Origin: Delphinus delphis
Lineage: Eukaryota; Chordata; Mammalia; Artiodactyla; Delphinidae
Reading direction: 5' to 3'
DNA length: 64,000 nucleotides
NCBI RefSeq assembly: GCF_949987515.2
Contig: NC_082691.1
Location: 61,697,740 to 61,761,739 of the forward strand
In this document: positions 10,876 to 24,004 of the stretch, piece after piece
Layout: every line of letters starts with the position of its first letter
How positions within the stretch are numbered: position 1 is the first letter of the stretch
Program-made: the position numbers and the translations under genes
The notes under the pieces: generated by a model
Seen by the model: only the letters and a program-made list of their open reading frames with translations
Database searches by the model: none
What the model was told of the DNA's origin: nothing

Positions 10876-11894
10876 CTTTTGTTTTTAGAGGATATAGCTT
10901 TCTCAGCCCCTGTCTCTCCATACAAATCAGACATTAGTCCCCTGAAAGCCAAATCTGAGTCACAGCCATAGGGCTGTATTCAGAATAGCCTTGCCCCTCT
11001 AATAGTGAAGTCTTTGCTGCTGGGTCCTTCCAGTCCCTGGGCTGGTTGAGAGCTTGGGAATAAGACAGATCTCAAATGAGTCCTACCTCTTCCCATCCCT
11101 AACTATGAGATTTTGAGCAAATTAATCTCAAAACCTCTGTGTTCTCATCTGTAAAATGGGGACAATGATGGTACCCACTTCATCATGCTGACGTGCAGAT
11201 TAAGTGAGACTATATCATAGTCCCTGGCACATGGAATGCATTGATCAGTGTTAGCACTTATTATAAACATATATACCTACAAAAAAGATATAAATTATTA
11301 ACAGGGGTTATTTCTGGTGGTGGGATCGGAGTGGATTTTTAATTTCTTCTTTGTTTTCCAAATTCTTTTCCCTAGGCATGTACTGTTTTTAAAATCAGGA
11401 AAAAAAGGCAATTAAAATATGATAGATTGTTAACTCCAGTTCCTGATGATTCCACTGAAACACTGAAATACTTTCTCCACTGCTCAATGAGATCTGGAGG
11501 GCTGGGCCTATGTCTTATCTACTTCGGTATATTTAACATTAAATATATCATCTGATGCCCAGTAGGTAGTCAATACTCATTTCCTGAACAAAATCTGCAT
11601 GGTAATTGCTTCAGATTTTAATTTCTCAGTGTAACTGGACATCTTTTCCTTCTTCATGAATTCTTTTTTCTTACTTAGGTCCTATTTCGAATCCTTTTAC
11701 GCATTTAATTGAATCCTCTCCAAATTCTCCCCATCAAAATTCCTCTTAGACTGTTGAGTTGGTTTCAGGCGAGTTTTCAGAAAGCCTTTCACCTGAGCTC
11801 CACACAACTCTTACCAGGAAGGGATATGGATGGGGTCACTGAGTTGGGATCAATCTTTTTAGTAGCTAAACAAAGACACAAGGGCTGTTTCCTT
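10876..11894. other. Intergenic DNA with MIR and L2-like remnants
   Basis: A plus-strand MIR is listed separately at 11045-11265. At about 11495-11600 the string GATGCCCAGTAGGTAGTCAATA resembles a decayed L2 3' end. The remainder shows nothing I can name. Confidence 0.4.
11045..11265 (+). mobile_element. MIR SINE
   Basis: The core CTCATCTGTAAAATGGGGAC, followed by GGTACCCACTTCATCATG and CCTGGCACATGGAATGCATT, is the standard MIR central and 3' sequence, with the divergence expected of an ancient mammalian SINE. The 5' limit is approximate. Confidence 0.75.
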
Positions 11895-12668
11895 CTGCGA
11901 GAGCACAAGAATCACAACTAACTGCTGAACAATCATCGACAGGAAGACACTGGAACCCACCAAAAAAGATACCCCACATCCAAAGACAAAGAAAAAACTG
12001 CAATGAGATGGTAGGAGGGGCACAATCACAATAAAATCAAATCCCATAACCACTGTGTGGGTGACTCACAAACTAGAAAACACTTATACCACAGAAGTCC
12101 ACCCACTGCAGTGAAGGTTCTGAGCCCCATGTCAGGCTTCCCAACCAGGGGGTCCAGCAATGGGAGGAGGAATTCCTAGAGAATCAGATTTTGAAGGCTA
12201 GTGGGATTTCATTGCAGGACTTTGACAGGACTGGGGGAACAGACATTTCACTCTTGGAGGACACACACAAAGTAGTGTGCACATCGGGACCCAGGGGAAG
12301 GAGCGGTGACCCCATAGGAGACTGAACCAGACATATCTGCTAGTGTTGGAGGGTCTCCTGCACAGGCAGGGGGTGGCTGTGGCTCACCATGGGGACAAGG
12401 ATACTGGCAGCAGAACTTCTGGGAAGAACTCACTCCTTGGCGTGAGCCCACCCACAGTCTGCCATTAGCCCCACCAAAGAGCCAGGTAGGCTCCAGTGCT
12501 GGGTCATCTCAGGCTAAACAACCAACAGGGAGGGAACCCAGCCCCAACCATCAGCAGACAAGCAGATTGAAGTGTTACTGAGCTCTGCCCACAAGAGCAA
12601 CACCCACTTCTACCCACCACCAGTCTTTCCCATCAGGAAGCTTGCACAAGCCTCTTAGATAGCCTCAT

Positions 12669-12682
12669 CCACCAGAGGGCAG
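12669..12682 (+). promoter_or_regulatory. CTCF-type motif inside L1-2 5' UTR
   Basis: CCACCAGAGGGCAG matches the CTCF core CCASYAGRKGGCRS at all positions. It is part of the transposon's own 5' UTR, so related copies elsewhere in the genome may carry it too. Occupancy is inferred. Confidence 0.5.
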
Positions 12683-12755
12683 ACAGCAGAAGCAAGAAGA
12701 ACCACAATTCTGCAGCCTGTGGAAGGAAAACCACATTCACAGAAAGACAGACAAA

Positions 12756-13681
12756 ATGAAAAGGCAGAGGACTAGGTACCAGATGAAGGAACAAGACAAA
12801 ACCCCAGAAAAACAACTAAATGAAGTGGAGATAGGCAACCTTCCAGAAAAAGAATTCAGAATAATGATAGTGAAGATGATCCAGGACCTCGGAAAAAGAA
12901 TGGAGGCAAAGATCGAGAAGATACAAGAAATGTTTAACAAAGACCTAGAAGAATTAAAGAACAAATACATAGAAGAATTAAAGAACAAACAAACAGATGA
13001 ATGCTACAATAACTGAAATGAAAAATACACTAGAAGCAATCAATAGCAGAATAACTGAGGCAGAAGAACGGATAAGTGACCTGGAAGACAGAATGGTGGA
13101 ATTTACTGTCACAAAACAGAATAAAGAAAAAGAATGAAAAGAAATGAAGACAGCCTAAGAGACCTCTGGGACAACATTAAATGCACCAATGTTCACATTA
13201 CAGGGGTCCCAGAAGGAGAAGAGAGAGAGAAAGGACCTGAGAAAATATTTGAAGAGATTATAGTCAAAAACTTCCCTAACATGGGAAAGGAAATAGCCAC
13301 CCAAGTCCAGGAAGTGCAGAGAGTCCCAGGCAGGATAAACCCAAGGAGAAACATGCTGAGACACATGGTAATCAAACTGACAAAAATTAAAGACAAAGAA
13401 AAATTATTAAAAGCAACAAAGGAAAAATGACAAATAACATACAAGGGAACTCCCATAAGGTTAACAGCTGATTTCTCAGCAGAAACTGTACAAGCCAGAA
13501 GGGAGTGGCATGATATATTTAAAGTGATGAAAGGGAAGAACTTAAAACCAAGATTATTCTACCCGGCAAGAGTCTCATTCAGATTCCATGGAGAAATCAA
13601 AAGCTTTACAGACAAGCAAAAGCTAAGAGAATTCAGCACCACCAAACCAGCTCTACAACAAATGCTAAAGGAACTTCTTTA
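12756..13681 (+). pseudogene. L1-2 ORF1, broken
   Basis: The ATG frame at 12756 gives 86 residues of ORF1p N-terminus and coiled coil, then a stop. The segment around 12944-12990 carries a duplicated GAAGAATTAAAGAACAAA unit, which adds heptad-like residues before the frame is lost. The RRM region resumes at 13134-13430 in another frame. The remaining C-terminal homology runs to about 13681 with further breaks. Confidence 0.85.
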
Positions 13682-13739
13682 AGTGGGAAACACAAGAGAG
13701 GAAAGGACCTACAAAAACAAACCCAAAACAATTCAGAAA

Positions 13740-16700
13740 ATGGTAATAGGAACATATATATCGATAATTACCCTAAATGTGACTGGATTAAATGCTCTAA
13801 CCAAAAGACACAGGCTCACTGAATGGATACAAAAAAAAGACCCATATATATGCTGTCTACAAGAGATCCACTTCAGACCTAGGGACACATACAGACTGAA
13901 AGTGAGGGGATGGAAAAAGATATTCCATGCAAATGGAAATCAAAAGAAAACTGTAGCAGCAATACTCATATCAGATAAAATAGACTTTAAAATAAAGAAT
14001 GCTACAAGAGACAAGAAGGACACTACATAATGATCAAGGGATCAACCCAAGACGAAGATATAACAATCATAAATATATATGCACTCGACATAGAAGCACC
14101 TCAATACATAAGGCAAATGCTAACAGCTATAAAAGAGGAAATGGACAGTAACACAATAATAGCGGGGGACTCTAACAGCTCACTTACACAATGGACAGAT
14201 CATCCAGACAGAAAATTAATAAGGAAACGCAAGCTTTAAATGACATAATAGACCAGATAGATTTCATTGATATTTATAGGACATTCCATCCGAAAACAGC
14301 AAATTACACTTTCTTCTCAAGTGCACAAGGAACATTCTCCAGGATAGATCTCATCTTGGGTCACAAATCAAGTCTCAGTAAATTTAAAAAATTGAAATCA
14401 TATCAAGCAACTTTTCTGACCACAAGGCTGTGAGATTAGAAATCAATTAAAAGGAAAAAAACGTAAAAAACACAAACACATGGAGGCTAAACAATAAGTT
14501 ACTAAATAACCAGGAGATCACTGAAGATTTCAAAGAGAAATCAAAAAATACCAGAGACAAATGACAATGAAAACACGACAATCCAAAACCTATGGGATGC
14601 AGCAAAAACAGTTCTAAGAGGGAAGTTTATAGTAATACAATCCTACCTCAAGAAACAAGAAAAATCTCAAGTAAACAATCTAACCTTACATCTAAAGGAA
14701 CTAGAGAGAGAAAAAAACAAAACCCAAAGTTAGTAGAAGGAAAGAAATCATCAAGATCAGAGCAGAAATAAATGAAATAGAATCAAAGAAAACAATAGCA
14801 AAGATCAATAAAACTAAAAGCTGGTTCTTTGAGAAGATAAACAAAATTGATAAACCTTTAGCCAGACTCTTTAAGAAAAAGAGGGAGAGGTTGGAAATAA
14901 ATAAAATTAGAAATGAAAATGGAGAAGTTACAATGGACACTGCAGAAATACAAAGCATCATAAGAGACTACTACAAGCAACTCTATGCCAATAAAATGGA
15001 CAACTTTGAAGAAATGCACAAATTCTTAGAAAGGTATAACCTTCCAAGAATGAACCAGGAAGAAATAGAAAATATGAAGACCAATCACAAGTAATGAAAT
15101 TGAAACTGTGATTAAAAATCTTCCAACAAACAAAAGCCCAGGACCAGATGGCTTCACAGGTGAATTCTATCGAACATTTAGAGAAGAGCTAACACCCATC
15201 CTTCTCAAACTCTACCAAAAAATTGCAGAGGAAGAAACATTCCCAAACTCATTCTACTAGGCCACCATCACCTTGATACCAAAACCAGACAAGGATGTCA
15301 CAAAGAAAGAAAACTACAGGCCAATATCACTGATGAACATAGATGCAAAAATCCTCAACAAAATACTAGCAAACAGAATCCAACAGCACACTGAAAGGAT
15401 AATACACCATGATCAAGTGGGATTTATCCCAGGGATGCAAAGATTCTTCAATATACACAAATCAATCAATGTGATACACCATATTAACAAATTAAGGAAC
15501 AGAAACCAGATGATCATCTCAATAGATGCAGAAAAAGCTTTTGACAAAATTCAACACCCATTTATGATTAAAAACCCTCTAGAAAATGGGCATAGAGGGA
15601 ACCTACCTCAACATAATAAAGGCCATATATGACAAACCCACAGTAAGCATCATGCTCAATGGTGAAAAACTGAAAGCATTTCCACTAAGATCAGGAACAA
15701 GACAAGGATGTCCACTCTCGCCACTCTTAGTCAACGTAGTTTTGGAAGTCCTAGCCATGGCAATCAGAGAAGAAAAAGAAATAAAAGGAATACAAATTGG
15801 AAAAGAAGAAGTAAAACTGTCACTGTTTGTCGATGACACGATACTATACATAGAAAATCCTAAAGATGCCACCAGAAAACTACTAGAACTAATCAATGAA
15901 TTTGGTAAGGTTTCAGGATACAAAATTAATGCACAAAAATCTCTGGCATTCCTATACACCAGCAACGAAAATCAGAAAGAAATTAAGGAAACACTTCCAT
16001 TTACCATTGTAACAAAAAGAATAAAATACCTAGGAATAGACCTACTTAAGGAGGTAAAAGAACTGTATGCAGAAAACTATAAGACCCTGATGAAAGAAAT
16101 CAGGGAAATCAGATGGAGAGATATACCATGTTCTTGGATTGGAAGAATCAATAATGTGAAAATGACTATACTACCCAAAGCAACCTACAGATTCAATGCA
16201 ATTCCTATCAAATTACCAATGGCATTTTTTACAGAACTAGAACAAAAAAATCTTAAAATCGGTATGGAGACACAAAAGACCCCGAATAGCCAAATCAGCC
16301 TTGAGGGAAAAAAAATGGAGCTGGAGGAATCAGACTTCCTGATTTCAGACTATACTACAAAGCTACAGTAATCAGGTCAATATGGTACCAGCACAAAAAC
16401 AGAAATATAGATCAATGGAACAGGATAGAAAGCCCAGAGATAAACCCACGCACCTATGGTCAACTAATCTATGACAAAGGAGGCAAGGACATACAATGGA
16501 GAAAAGACAGTGTCTTCAATAAGTGGTGCTGGGAAAACTGGACAGCTACTTGTTAAAGAATGAAATTAGAACACTCCCTAACCCCATACACAAAAAGAAA
16601 CGCAAAGTGGATTAGAGACCTAAATGTAAGACCAGACACTATAAAACTCTTAGAGGAAAACATAGGAAGAACACTCTTTGACATAAATCACAGCAAGATC

Positions 16701-17009
16701 TCTTTTGAGCCACCTCCTCGAGTAATGGAAATAAAAACAAAAATAAACAAATGGGACGTAATGAAACTTAAAAGCTTTTGCACAGCAAAGGAAACTATAA
16801 CAAGACGAAAAGACAGCCCTGAGAATGCGAGAAAATATTTGCAAACGAATCAACGGACAAAGGATTAATCTCCAAAATATATAAACAGCTGATGCAGCTC
16901 AATATTTAAAAAAACAAACAATCCAATCAAAAAATGGGCAGAGGACCTAAATAGACATTTCTCCAAAGAAGACATACAGATGGCCAAGAAGCACATGAAA
17001 AGCTGCTCA
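13740..17009 (+). pseudogene. L1-2 ORF2, broken and interrupted
   Basis: The endonuclease begins near 13740 and runs through 14433 in three frames. The reverse transcriptase lies at 15273-15632 and 15586-16371 with palm motif FVDDT in place of the FADDM of L1-3. The C-terminal region continues to 17009 and resumes after the nested insertion, ending at 24551. At least six breaks are visible. A ~640-bp part of the RT region is far closer to L1-1 than the flanks are (see findings). Confidence 0.87.
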
Positions 17010-17503
17010 GTGGATGAAAGGCTCTTGGTGCTGCAGCCAGGAGTCAGGGCTGTGCCTCTGAGGTGGGAGAGCCAACTTCAAGACACTGGTCAACAAGAGA
17101 CCTCCCAGCTCCACATAATATCAAAAGGCGAAAATCTCCCAGAGATCTCCATCTCAACACCAGCACGCAGCTTCACTCAACGACCAGCAAGCTACAGTGC
17201 TGGACACCCTATGTCAAACAACTAGCAAAACAGGAACACAACCCCACCCATTAGCAGAGAGGCTGCCTAAAATCATAATAAGTCCACAGACACCCCAAAA
17301 AACACCACCAGACGTGGACCTGCCCACCAGAGAGACAAGATGCAGGCTCATCCACCAGAACACAGGCACTAGTGCCCTCCACCAGGAAGCCTACACAACC
17401 CACTGAACCAACCTTAGCCACTGGGGACAGACATCAAAAACAACGGGAACTACAAACGTGCAGGCTGCAAAAAGGAGATGCCAAACACAGTAAGATAAGC
17501 AAT

Positions 17504-18397
17504 ATGAGAAGACAGAAAAACACACAGCAGATGAAGGAGCAAGATAAAAATGCACCAGACCTAACAAATGAAAAGGAAATAGGCAGTCTACCTGAAAAAG
17601 AATTCAGAATAATGATAGTAAAGATGATCCAAAATCTTGGAAATAGAATGGACAAAATGCAAGAAACATTTAACAAGGACCTAGAAGAATTAAAGATGAA
17701 ACAAACAATGATGAACAACACAATAAATGAAATGAAAAATACTCTAGATGGGATCAATAGCAGAATAACTGAGGCAGAAGAACGGATAAGTGACCTGGAA
17801 GATAAAATAGTGGAAATAACTACTGCAGAGCAGAATAAAGAAAAAAGAATGAAAAGAACTGAGGACAGTCTCAGAGACCTCTGGGACAACATTCAACGCA
17901 CCAACATTCGAATTATAGGGGTTCCAGAGGAAGAAGAGAAAAAGAAAGGGACTGAGAAAATATTTGAAGAGATTATAGTTGAAAACTTCCCTAATATGGG
18001 AAAGGAAATAGTTAATCAAGTCCAGGAAGCACAGAGAGTCCCATACAGGATAAATCCAAGGAGAAATACGCCAAGACACATATTAATAAAACTGTCAAAA
18101 ATTAAATACAAAGAAAGCATATTAAAAGCAGCAAGGGAAAAACAACAAATAACACACAAGGAAATCCCCATAAGGTTAACAGCTGATCTCTCAGCAGAAA
18201 CCCAACAAGCCAAAAGGGAGTGGCAGGACATACTGAAAGTGATGAAGGAGAAAAACCTGCAACCAAGATTACTCTACCCAGCAAGGATCTCATTCAGATT
18301 TGATAGAGAAATTAAAACCTTTACAGACAAGCAAAAGTTGAGAGAGTTGAGCACCACCAAACCAGCTTTACAACAAATGCTAAAGGAACTTCTCTAG
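17504..18397 (+). CDS. L1-3 ORF1 protein, intact
   Basis: This open frame of 297 codons runs from ATG to TAG with no breaks. ORF1p is the trimeric RNA-binding protein that coats L1 RNA. Residues ~1-50 are the variable N-terminus. Residues ~50-145 form a coiled coil with repeated E/K/I/L/M heptads. The following part (GVPEEEEK through NFPNMGKE) is the RRM, and the basic end (TPRHILIKL through PARISFRF) is the C-terminal domain. Upstream in-frame codons reach back to 17372 but start in the 5' UTR, and 17504 matches the ORF1 starts of the other L1s here. ORF2 of the same element is damaged. Confidence 0.85.
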   Translation: MRRQKNTQQMKEQDKNAPDLTNEKEIGSLPEKEFRIMIVKMIQNLGNRMDKMQETFNKDLEELKMKQTMMNNTINEMKNTLDGINSRITEAEERISDLEDKIVEITTAEQNKEKRMKRTEDSLRDLWDNIQRTNIRIIGVPEEEEKKKGTEKIFEEIIVENFPNMGKEIVNQVQEAQRVPYRINPRRNTPRHILIKLSKIKYKESILKAAREKQQITHKEIPIRLTADLSAETQQAKREWQDILKVMKEKNLQPRLLYPARISFRFDREIKTFTDKQKLRELSTTKPALQQMLKELL

Positions 18398-18455
18398 GCA
18401 AGAAACACAAGAGAAGGAAAAGACCTAAAATAATGAACTCAAAACAATTTAGAAA

Positions 18456-21400
18456 ATGGGAATGGGAACATACATATCAATAATTACCTTAAATGTAAAT
18501 GGACTAAATGCTCCCACCAAAAGACACAGATTGGCTGAATGGATACAAAAACAAGACCCATATATATGCTGTCTACAAGAGACCCACTTCAGACCTAGAG
18601 ACACATACAGACTGAAAGTAAGGGGATGGAAAAAGATATTCCATGCAGATGGAAACCAAAAGAAAGCTGGAGTAGCAATTCTCATATCAGACAAAATAGA
18701 CTTTAAAATAAAGACTATTAGAAGAGACAAAGAAGGACACCAGATAATGATCAAGGGATTGATCCAAGAAGAAGATATAACAATTGTAAATATTTATGCA
18801 CCCAACATAGGAGCACCTCAATACATAAGGCAAATACTAACAGCCATAAAAGGGGAAATTGACAGTAACACATTCATAGTAGGGGACTTTAACAACCCAC
18901 TTTCACCAATGGACAGATCATCCAAAATGAAAATAAATAAGGAAACACAAGCTTTAAATGATACATTAAACAAGATGGACGTAATTGATATTTATAGGAC
19001 ACTCCATCCAAAAACAACAGAATACACATTTTTCTCAAGTGTTCATGGAACATTCTCCAGTATAGATCATATCTTGGGTCACAGATATAACCTTGGCAAA
19101 TTTAAGAAAATTGAAATTGTATCAAGTATCTTTTTCGACCACAACACCATAAGACTAGATATCAATTACAGGAAAACATCTGTAAAAAATACAAACACAT
19201 AGAGGCTAAACAATACACTACTTAATAACGAAGTGATCACTGAAGAAATCAGAGAGGAAATAAAAAAATACCTAGAAACAAATGACAATGGAGACACAAC
19301 GACCCAAAACCTATGGGATGCAGCAAAAGCAGTTCTAAGAGGGAAGTTTATAGCAATACAAGCCCACCTTAAGAAACAGGAAGCATCTCAAATAAACAAC
19401 CTAACCTTACACCTAAAGCAATCAGAGAAAGAAGAACAAAAAAACCCCAAAGTTAGCAGAAGGAAAGAAATTATAAAAATCAGATCAGAAATAAATGAAG
19501 GAAACAATAGCAAAGATCAATAAAACTAAAAGCTGGTTCTTTGAGAAGATAAACAAAATTGATAAACCCTTAGCCCTACTCATCAAGAAAAAAAGGGAGA
19601 AGACTCAAATTAATAGAATTAGAAATGAAAAAGGAGAAGTAACAACTGACACTGCAGAAATACAAAAGATCATGAGAGATTACTACAAGCAACTCTATGC
19701 CAATAAAATGGACAACTTTGAAGAAATGCACAAATTCTTAGAAATGCACAACCTGCCAAGACTGAATCAGGAAGAAATAGAAAAGATGAACAGACCAATC
19801 ACAAGCACTGAAATTGAAACTGTGATTAAAATCTTCCAACAAACAAAAGCCCAGGACCAGATGGCTTCACAGGCGAATTCTATCAAACATTTAGAGAAGA
19901 ACTAACACCTATCCTTCTCAAACTCTTCCGAAATATAGCAGAGGGAGGAACACTCCCAAATTCATTCTACGAGGCCACCATCACCTTGATACCAAAACCA
20001 GACAAGGATGTCACAAAGAAAGAAAACTACAGGCCAATATCACTGATGAACATAGATGCAAAAATCCTCAACAAAATACTAGCAAACAGAATCCAACAGC
20101 ACATTAAAAGGATCATACACCATGATCAAGTGGGGTTTATCCCAGGGATGCAAGAATTCTTCAATATACGCATATCAATCAATGTGATAAACCATATTAA
20201 CAAATTGAAGGAGAAAAACCATATGATCATCTCAATAGATGCAGAGAACGCTTTTGACAAAATTCAACCCCATTTATGATAAAAATCCTGCAGAAAGTAG
20301 GCATAGACAGAACTTTCCTTAACATAATAAAGGCCATAAATGACAAACCCACAGCCAACATCATCCTCAATGGTGAAAAAGTGAAAGCATGTCCACTAAG
20401 ATCAGGAAGAAAACAAGGTTGCCCACTCTCACCACTCTTATTCAACAGAGTTTTGGAAGTTATAGCACAGCAATCAGAGAAGAAAAGGAAATAAAAGGAA
20501 TCCAAATCAGAAAAGAAGAAGTAAAGCTGTCATTGTTTGCAGATGACATGATACTCTACATAGAGAATCCTAAAGATGCTACCAGAAAACTACTAGAGCT
20601 AATCAATGAATTTGGTAAAGTTGCAGGATACAAAATTAATGCACAGAAATCTCTTGCATTCCTATACACTAATGATGAAAAATCTGAAAGTGAAATCAAG
20701 AAAACACTCCTATTTACCACTGCAACAAAAAGAATAAAATATCTAGGAATAAACCTACCTAAGGAGACAAAAGACCTGTATGCAGAAAATTATAAGACAC
20801 TGATGAAAGAAATTAAAGATGATACAAATAGATGGAGAGATATACCATGTTTTTGGATTGGAAGAATCAACATTGTGAAAATGACTCTACTACCCAAAGC
20901 AATCTACAGATTCAATGCAATCCCTATCAAACTACCACTGGCATTTTTCACAGAACTAGAACAAAAAACTTCACAATTTGTATGGAAACACAAAAGACCC
21001 CGAATAGCCAAAGCAATCTTGAGAACGAAAAACGGAGCTGGAGGAATCAGGCTCCCTGACTTCAGACTATACTACAAAGCTACAGTAATCAAGACAGTAT
21101 GGTACTGGCACAAAAACAGAAAGATAGATCAATGGAACAGGACAGAAAGTCCAGAGATAAACCCACGCACATATGGTCACCTTATCTTTGAAAAAGGAGG
21201 CAGGAATGTACAGTGGAGAAAGGACAGCCTCTTCAATAAGTGGTGCTGGGAAAACTGGACAGCTACATGTAAAAGTATGAGATTAGATCACTCCCTAACA
21301 CCATACACAAAAATAAGCTCAAAATGGATTAAAGACCTAAATGTAAGGCCAGAAACTATCAAACTCTTAGAGGAAAACATAGGCAGAACACACTATGACA

Positions 21401-22260
21401 TAAATCACAGCAAGATCCTTTCTGACCCACCTCCTAGAGTAATGGAAATAAAAACAAAAATAAACAAATGGGACCTAATGAAACTTCAAAGCTTTTGCAC
21501 AGCAAAGGAAACCATAAACAAGACCAAAAGACAACCCTCAGAATGGGAGAAAATATTTGCAAATGAAGCAACTGACAAAGGATTAATCTCCAAAATTTAC
21601 AAGCAGCTCATGCAGCTCAATAACAAAAAAACAAACAACCCAATCCAAAAATGGGCAGAAGACCTAAATAGACATTTCTCCAAAGAAGATATACAGACTG
21701 CCAACAAACACATGAAAGAATGCTCAACATCATTAAGTATTAGAGAAATGCAAATCAAAACTACAATGAGATATCATCTCACACCAGTCAGAATGGCCAT
21801 CATCAAAAAATCTAGAAACAATAAATGCTGGAGAGGGTGTGGAGAAAAGCGAACACTCTTGCACTGCTGGTGGGAATGTGAATTGGTTCAGCCATTATGG
21901 AGAACAGTATGGAGGTTCCTTAAAAAACTACAAATAGAACTACCATATGACCCAGCAATCCCACTACTGGGCATATACCCTGAGAAAACCAAAATTCAAA
22001 AAGAGTCATGTACCAAAATGTTCATTGCAGCTCTATTTACAATAGCCCAGAGATGGAAACAACCTAAGTGTCCATCATCGGATGAATGGATAAAGAAGAT
22101 GTGGCACATATATACAATGGAATATTACTCAGCCATAAAAAGAAACGAAATTGAGCTATTTGTAATGAGGTGGATAGACCTAGAGTCTGTCATACGGAGT
22201 GAAGTAAGTCAGAAAGCAAAAGACAAATACTGTATGCTAACACATATATATGGAATTTAA
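18456..22260 (+). pseudogene. L1-3 ORF2 (endonuclease/reverse transcriptase), damaged
   Basis: The frame opens at 18456 with a clean APE endonuclease (LNVNGLNAP, LQETHFRP, GDFNNPLS, SSIDHILGH) to 19202. There a TAG replaces what is TGG in L1-1 and L1-2 (ACATGGAGGC). Frameshifts follow near 19498, 19828, 20265 and 20460. The last 623 codons (20389-22260) are open and include palm motif FADDM and the Zn-knuckle-like end (C-W-R-G-C-G, H-C-W-W-E-C). Total span is ~3.8 kb, close to full-length L1 ORF2. It cannot support autonomous retrotransposition. Confidence 0.9.
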
Positions 22261-22642
22261 GAAAATAAAATGTCATGAAGAACCTAGGGGTAAGGCAGGA
22301 ATAAAGACGCAGACCTCCTAGAGAACGGACTTGAGGTTATGGGGAGGGGGAAGGGTGAGCTGTGACAGGGCGAGAGAGAGTCATGGACATATACACACTA
22401 ACAAACGTAGTAAGGTAGATAGCTAGTGGGAAGCAGCCGCATGGCACAGGGATATTGGCTCGGTGCTTTGTGACAGCCTGGAGGGGTGGGATAGGGAGGG
22501 TGGGAGGGAGGGAGACAAAAGAGGGAAGACATATGGGAACATATGTTTATGTATGACTGATTCACTTTGTTATAAAGCAGAAACTAACACACCATTGTAA
22601 AGCAATTATACCCCAATAAAGATGTTAAAAAAAAAAAAAAGA

Positions 22643-24004
22643 GAGATTAGATCACTCCCTAACACCATACACAAAAATAAGCTCAAAATGGATTAAAGAC
22701 CTAAATGTAAGGCCAGAAACTATCAAACTCTTAGAGGAAAACATAGGCAGAACACTCTATGACATAAATCACAGCAAGATCCTTTTTGACCCACCTCCTA
22801 GAGAAATGGAAATAAAAACAAAAATAAACAAATGGGACCTAATGAAACTTCAAAGCTTTTGCACAGCAAATGAAACCATAAAGAAGACCAAAAGACAACT
22901 CTCAGAATGGGAGAAAATATTTGCAAATTAAGCAACTGACAAAGCATTAATTTCCAAAATTTATAAGCAGCTCATGCAGCTCAATAACAAAAAAACAAAC
23001 AACCCAATCCAAAAATGGGCAGAAGACCTAAATAGACATTTCTCCAAGGAAGATATACAGATTGCCAACAAACACATGAAAGAATGCTCAACATTATTAA
23101 TCATTAGGGAAATGCAAATCAAAACTACAATGAAATATCATCTCACACCCGTCAGAATGGCCGTCATCAAAAAAATCTAGAAACAATAAATGCTGGAGAG
23201 GGTGTGGAGAAAAGGGAACACTTCTGCACTGCTGGTGGGAATGTGAATTGGTACAGCCACTATGGAGAACAGTATGGAGGTTCCTTAAAAAACTACAAAT
23301 AGAACTACCATATGACCCAGCAATCCCACTACTGGGCATATACCCTGAGAAAACCAAAATTCAAAAAGAGTCATGTACCAAAATGTTCATTGCAGCTCTA
23401 TTTACAATAGCCCAGAGATGGAAACAACCTAAGTGCCCATCATCGGATGAATGGATAAAGAAGATGTGGCACATATATACAATGGAATATTACTCAGCCA
23501 TAAAGAGAAATGAAATCGAGCTATTTGTAATGAGGTGGATAGACCTAGAGTCTGTCATACAGGGTGAAGTAAGTCAGAAAGAGAAAGACAAATACCGTAT
23601 GCTAACACATATATATGGAAATTAAGGGGAAAAAAATGTCATGAAGAACCTAGGGGTAAGACAGGAATAAAGACACAGACCTACTGGAGAACGGACTTGA
23701 GGATATGGGGAGGGGGAAAGGTGAGCTGTGACAAAGCGAGAGAGAGGCATGGACATATATACACTACAAAACGTAAGGTAGATAGCTAGTGGGAAGCAGC
23801 CACATGGCACAGGGATATCGGCTCCTTGCTTTGTGACCGCCTGGAGGGGTGGGATAGGGAGGGTGGGAGGGAGGAAAATGCAAGAGCGAAGAGATATGGG
23901 AACATATGTATATGTATAACTGATTCACTTTGTTATAAAGCAGAAACTAACAGCATTGTAAAGCAATTATACCCGAATCAAGATGTTAAAAAAAAAAAGA
24001 AAAA
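22643..24004 (+). mobile_element. L1-4: 5'-truncated L1 abutting L1-3
   Basis: It begins in the late ORF2 region (GAGATTAGATCACTCCCTAA, equal to 21280 in L1-3) right after the L1-3 A tail. It carries the rest of ORF2, a 3' UTR of the same type and an A-rich tail ending at the outer target copy. A TAA at about 22928 (codon GAA in L1-3) and other differences show it is not an exact recent duplicate of L1-3. Confidence 0.9.

Larger units (their letters stand above)
11895..17009 (+). mobile_element. L1-2, 5' portion of a split LINE-1
   Basis: It has a 5' UTR (about 11895-12755), ORF1 remnant and most of ORF2, cut at 17009. The continuation is at 24005-24766: the phrase GAAAAGCTGCTCA occurs at both edges, and the ORF2 homology resumes exactly there with AACATCACTAATTATTAG. 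Its 5' and 3' UTRs differ from L1-1 and L1-3, so it belongs to an older subfamily. The exact start is uncertain. Confidence 0.88.
17010..22642 (+). mobile_element. L1-3: younger LINE-1 nested in L1-2
   Basis: It has a partial 5' UTR (17010-17503), intact ORF1, near full-length ORF2 (18456-22260) and a complete 3' UTR ending CCAATAAAGATGTT plus a 14-base A tail. It starts immediately after the target copy GAAAAGCTGCTCA (16997-17009). The matching copy lies at 24005-24017, beyond the adjoining L1-4. The 5' UTR lacks the G-rich monomers of L1-1 and is probably truncated. Confidence 0.92.

Noticed and set aside
15603..15965. 120-codon minus-strand frames at 6539-6901 and 15603-15965
   Set aside because: They are antisense to the L1 reverse transcriptase; they resemble each other only because the L1 copies do.
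20389..22260. 623-codon frame as a host gene
   Set aside because: It is the C-terminal two-thirds of L1-3 ORF2 with the RT palm motif and the terminal Cys/His region.
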